The notes under the pieces were generated by a model. The model was not told where the DNA came from. It saw nothing but the letters and a program-made list of their open reading frames with translations, and ran no database searches. A program made the position numbers and the translations under genes. This document shows, piece by piece, positions 61,901-64,000 of a DNA stretch of 64,000 bases. The stretch lies in the NCBI RefSeq assembly GCF_014595995.2, contig NZ_CP063989.1, forward strand, positions 1,240,001-1,304,000, read 5' to 3'. Origin of the DNA: Actinomyces respiraculi (GTDB taxonomy: Bacteria; Actinomycetota; Actinomycetes; Actinomycetales; Actinomycetaceae). Within the stretch, counting starts at the first letter, position 1. Each line of letters begins with the position of its first letter.

Positions 61901-61917
61901 GGAAGGGACCCGATCTC

Positions 61918-62835
61918 ATGACACACCACATGCCCCGGCCCCCCAGGGGGCGTTCCTCAGCGACGAGGAAGGAAGCGCGCACCGCCTGGCTCATGAGCTC
62001 GCCCGCGCTCATCCTTCTTCTCCTCTTCATGGGGATCCCGATTCTCCTGACCTTCGGGCTGTCCTTCACCAACACTCGACTCATCTCGCCCAACCCTCCG
62101 GCCTTCATCGGCCTGGACAACTTCGTGCGCGCCTTCGCACACGACCCGACCTTCATCCGCTCCCTGCTCAACACCGCCTTCTTCGCCGTCGTCGTCGTGC
62201 CCTGCCAGTCCCTGCTGGCGCTGGCGCTGGCGGTTCTGGTCAACCAGAAGGTCACGGGAGTCACGGTCTTCCGCACGATGATCTTCATGCCGGTGGTCAC
62301 GTCGATGGTCGTCGTGTCGATCCTGTGGAGCTTCTTCTACGAGGACGACGGACTGTTCAACTCCGTGCTCAACACCCTGACCGGCGGGGGATGGACCGCC
62401 GTGGCCTGGCTCAACGACCCCGGCACCGCCATGCCCGCCATCATCATCCTGTCGGTCTGGCAGGGGGTCGGCCTGCACATGATCATCTGGCTCTCAGGCC
62501 TGCAGGGTATCGACCCCGCCCTGTACGAGGCCGCGGACCTCGATGGTGTCAACGGCTGGCAGCGCTTCCGGTACGTCACCTGGCCGGGACTGCACTCGAC
62601 GATGGTCTTCATCCTCGTGACGATCACGATCGCGGCACTGGGACTGTTCGTCCAGGTCGACGTCATGACCTCCGGCGGCCCCCAGGACGCCACCTCGACC
62701 CTCGTCTACCACGCGGTGCGCAAAGGCTATCGGGAGCAGGACATGGGCTACGGAAGCGCGATCTCCCTCATCTTCTTCCTCGCCGTCCTCACCATCAGCC
62801 TCATCCAGCGCCGACTCACACGGGACAAGGACTGA
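61918..62835 (+). CDS. Carbohydrate ABC transporter permease, MalF type
   Basis: A 305-residue permease with six helices. SSPALILLLLFMGIPILLTFGLSF opens the family-typical first helix, and the EAA loop is LYEAADLDGVNGWQRFRYVTWPGL. ATG 61918 is preferred for GGAAGGG at 61901-61907; an earlier in-frame ATG (61861) has no ribosome site and falls in the hairpin. No ATP-binding gene is in view; such importers often share a general MsmK-like ATPase. The second permease starts one base after the stop. Confidence 0.87.
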   Translation: MTHHMPRPPRGRSSATRKEARTAWLMSSPALILLLLFMGIPILLTFGLSFTNTRLISPNPPAFIGLDNFVRAFAHDPTFIRSLLNTAFFAVVVVPCQSLLALALAVLVNQKVTGVTVFRTMIFMPVVTSMVVVSILWSFFYEDDGLFNSVLNTLTGGGWTAVAWLNDPGTAMPAIIILSVWQGVGLHMIIWLSGLQGIDPALYEAADLDGVNGWQRFRYVTWPGLHSTMVFILVTITIAALGLFVQVDVMTSGGPQDATSTLVYHAVRKGYREQDMGYGSAISLIFFLAVLTISLIQRRLTRDKD

Positions 62836-62836
62836 C

Positions 62837-63796
62837 ATGACTCCTGACACCTCCACAACCCTCGGCGCCCCGCCCGAGACCGCCCCCACCGACCGCCGCG
62901 CGGGCCGCCGCCGTGGCCGCGCCGCCACGCGACGCCGCCGCGTGGTGCTGACCTACATCGGTCTGACAGTGGCCGCCGCGGCAGCGGTCTTCCCCCTGCT
63001 GTTCATGATCTTCTCGTCCTTCAAGCCCGACCGGCAGATCTTCGCCGACCTGGGGTCGCTGCGCGCCTTCCTGCCCGTGGGCGACCTGACCATCGACAAC
63101 TACGTGGGCGTCTTCAACCGGGTCCCGGCCGCCCAGTTCCTGACCAACAGCATCATCGTCACGGTGTGCATCGTCCTTCTCGGGCTCATCGTCAACTCGA
63201 TGATCGGCTTCGCGATCTCCCGGATGCGGTGGAAGGGCAAGAACGTCGTCCTGTCACTGGTGCTCGCCACGCTCATGGTGCCCTTCGAGACCATCGCCGT
63301 GCCGCTGGTCTTCTGGGTCGCGAAGATGCCCTCCATCCAGTGGGTGGTCGACGGCTTCCTCGTCAAGCAGGGCATGCTCAACACCTACCAGGTGCAGATC
63401 CTGCCCTACGTGGCCAACGCCCTGGCGATCTTCCTCTTCGCCCAGCACTTCGGTGACATCCCCAAGGAGATCGACGAGGCCGCCCGCGTCGACGGCGCAG
63501 GCTGGTTCACGATCTACCGCCGGATCATCGTGCCGCTGTCCGGGCCGACCTTCGCGACGGTGGCGATCATCATGATGCTGCCCGCCTGGAACTCCTACCT
63601 GTGGCCCCTCATGGTCGTGCAGGAGGAGAGCCTGCGCCCGGTGTCCGTCGGCATGCAGTACTTCTTCCAGCTCAACCCCGTGTGGGGCCAGATCATGGCC
63701 TACGGGACCCTCATCACCCTGCCGATGCTCATCCTGTTCATCATCTTCCAACGCTCCTTCGTGCAGTCTCTGGCGGGCACGGCGGTCAAGGGCTGA
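62837..63796 (+). CDS. Carbohydrate ABC transporter permease, MalG type
   Basis: A 319-residue permease. A basic, disordered N-terminal tail (residues 1-35) precedes six helices. The EAA loop is PKEIDEAARVDGAGWFTIYRRIIVPLS. It pairs with the preceding permease to form the membrane channel. A good ribosome site for the next gene follows 1-7 bases after the stop. Confidence 0.88.
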   Translation: MTPDTSTTLGAPPETAPTDRRAGRRRGRAATRRRRVVLTYIGLTVAAAAAVFPLLFMIFSSFKPDRQIFADLGSLRAFLPVGDLTIDNYVGVFNRVPAAQFLTNSIIVTVCIVLLGLIVNSMIGFAISRMRWKGKNVVLSLVLATLMVPFETIAVPLVFWVAKMPSIQWVVDGFLVKQGMLNTYQVQILPYVANALAIFLFAQHFGDIPKEIDEAARVDGAGWFTIYRRIIVPLSGPTFATVAIIMMLPAWNSYLWPLMVVQEESLRPVSVGMQYFFQLNPVWGQIMAYGTLITLPMLILFIIFQRSFVQSLAGTAVKG

Positions 63797-63809
63797 GAAA
63801 GGATCAACC

Positions 63810-64000
63810 ATGGCGTTCTCCATGCCCGATCACTGGCTGTGGGATCACTGGCTCGTCGACGACGGCTCGCGATACCACCTGTTCTTCCTGCGGGCCTCGC
63901 GAGCCTTACATGACCCGGACCTGCGTCACTGGCGCGCCTCGATGGGCCACGCCATCTCCGACGACGCCCGCACGTGGACCCTGCTTCCTGACGCCCTCGT
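63810..64000 (+). CDS. Glycoside-hydrolase-like protein, 3' end outside window
   Basis: The first 63 codons of a gene starting at ATG 63810, with AAAGGA seven bases upstream. The start reads MAFSMPDHWLWDHWLVDD, then RYHLFFLRASRALHDPDLRHW and MGHAISDDARTWTLL. This is the first blade of a five-bladed propeller hydrolase, like GH32/GH68 (fructan) or GH43 enzymes; the W-x-W-D-x-W-x-V-D-D pattern supplies the first acidic residue. No signal peptide, so it should cleave an imported oligosaccharide in the cytoplasm. It completes a LacI-importer-hydrolase unit. Confidence 0.7.
   Translation, partial: MAFSMPDHWLWDHWLVDDGSRYHLFFLRASRALHDPDLRHWRASMGHAISDDARTWTLLPDAL

Overview
The window is high-GC (roughly 70%) DNA from an actinobacterium, most likely Actinomyces or a close relative in Actinomycetaceae. 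This rests on the 16S/23S/5S sequence style (no tRNA in the 16S-23S spacer, an extra arm in 23S domain III), the runs infC-rpmI-rplT-trmH / pheST / argCJBDRGH and tlyA-nadK-recN-steA-mctB that match well-known actinobacterial gene orders, a HisA of the PriA type, and many leaderless TANNNT promoters. It reads as ordinary chromosome; I see no phage, IS element, integron or CRISPR array.

Layout. 1-1279: end of an amino-acid permease. 1471-2421: alpha/beta hydrolase. 2422-3246: a repeat-rich control region and a gene broken by two compensating frameshifts. 3247-13499: histidine genes (hisD; then hisC-hisB-unknown acidic protein; then hisH-hisA-SseB-like), interrupted by a convergent RecQ helicase fused to a phosphoribosyltransferase domain and by a MetE-like methyltransferase behind a SAM riboswitch. 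13500-16209: infC-rpmI-rplT-trmH, with a multi-hairpin leader and an AUC start codon for infC. 16222-19912: glutamate-type ABC transporter. 20008-21087: inositol-3-phosphate synthase. 21228-24966: pheST. 25251: flavodoxin-domain protein. 25831-35545: complete arginine cluster argCJBDRG and argH, split by an O-antigen ligase-like membrane protein. 35548-37540: three overlapping genes (alkyladenine glycosylase, methyltransferase, endonuclease III-like protein). 37782-38443: Phd/VapC toxin-antitoxin. 38598: tyrS. 39928-45935: one rRNA operon with promoter, leader, spacers and terminator. 46205-59159: a long, tightly overlapping gene string (repeat protein, HAD phosphatase, small protein, tlyA, nadK, recN, steA, mctB, WecA-like transferase, murJ, glycosyltransferase, NUDIX). 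59211-64000: LacI regulator and a carbohydrate ABC importer leading into a glycoside-hydrolase-like gene cut by the window edge.

How it works together. The his and arg blocks build two amino acids, with argR encoded inside the arg operon. The infC and pheST/tyrS regions supply translation factors and synthetases. The tlyA-to-NUDIX block mixes rRNA methylation, NADP synthesis, recombination, division-ring assembly and envelope glycan/lipid flipping. Two ABC operons share a design in which a hairpin lies between the binding-protein gene and the permease genes. A recurring signal is a -10 box exactly six or seven bases before the start codon (hisD, recQ, hisC, hisH, trmH, argC, the ligase-like gene, argH, phd), which implies widespread leaderless mRNAs.

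All functional calls are from reading the sequence and knowledge of protein families; no database search was run.
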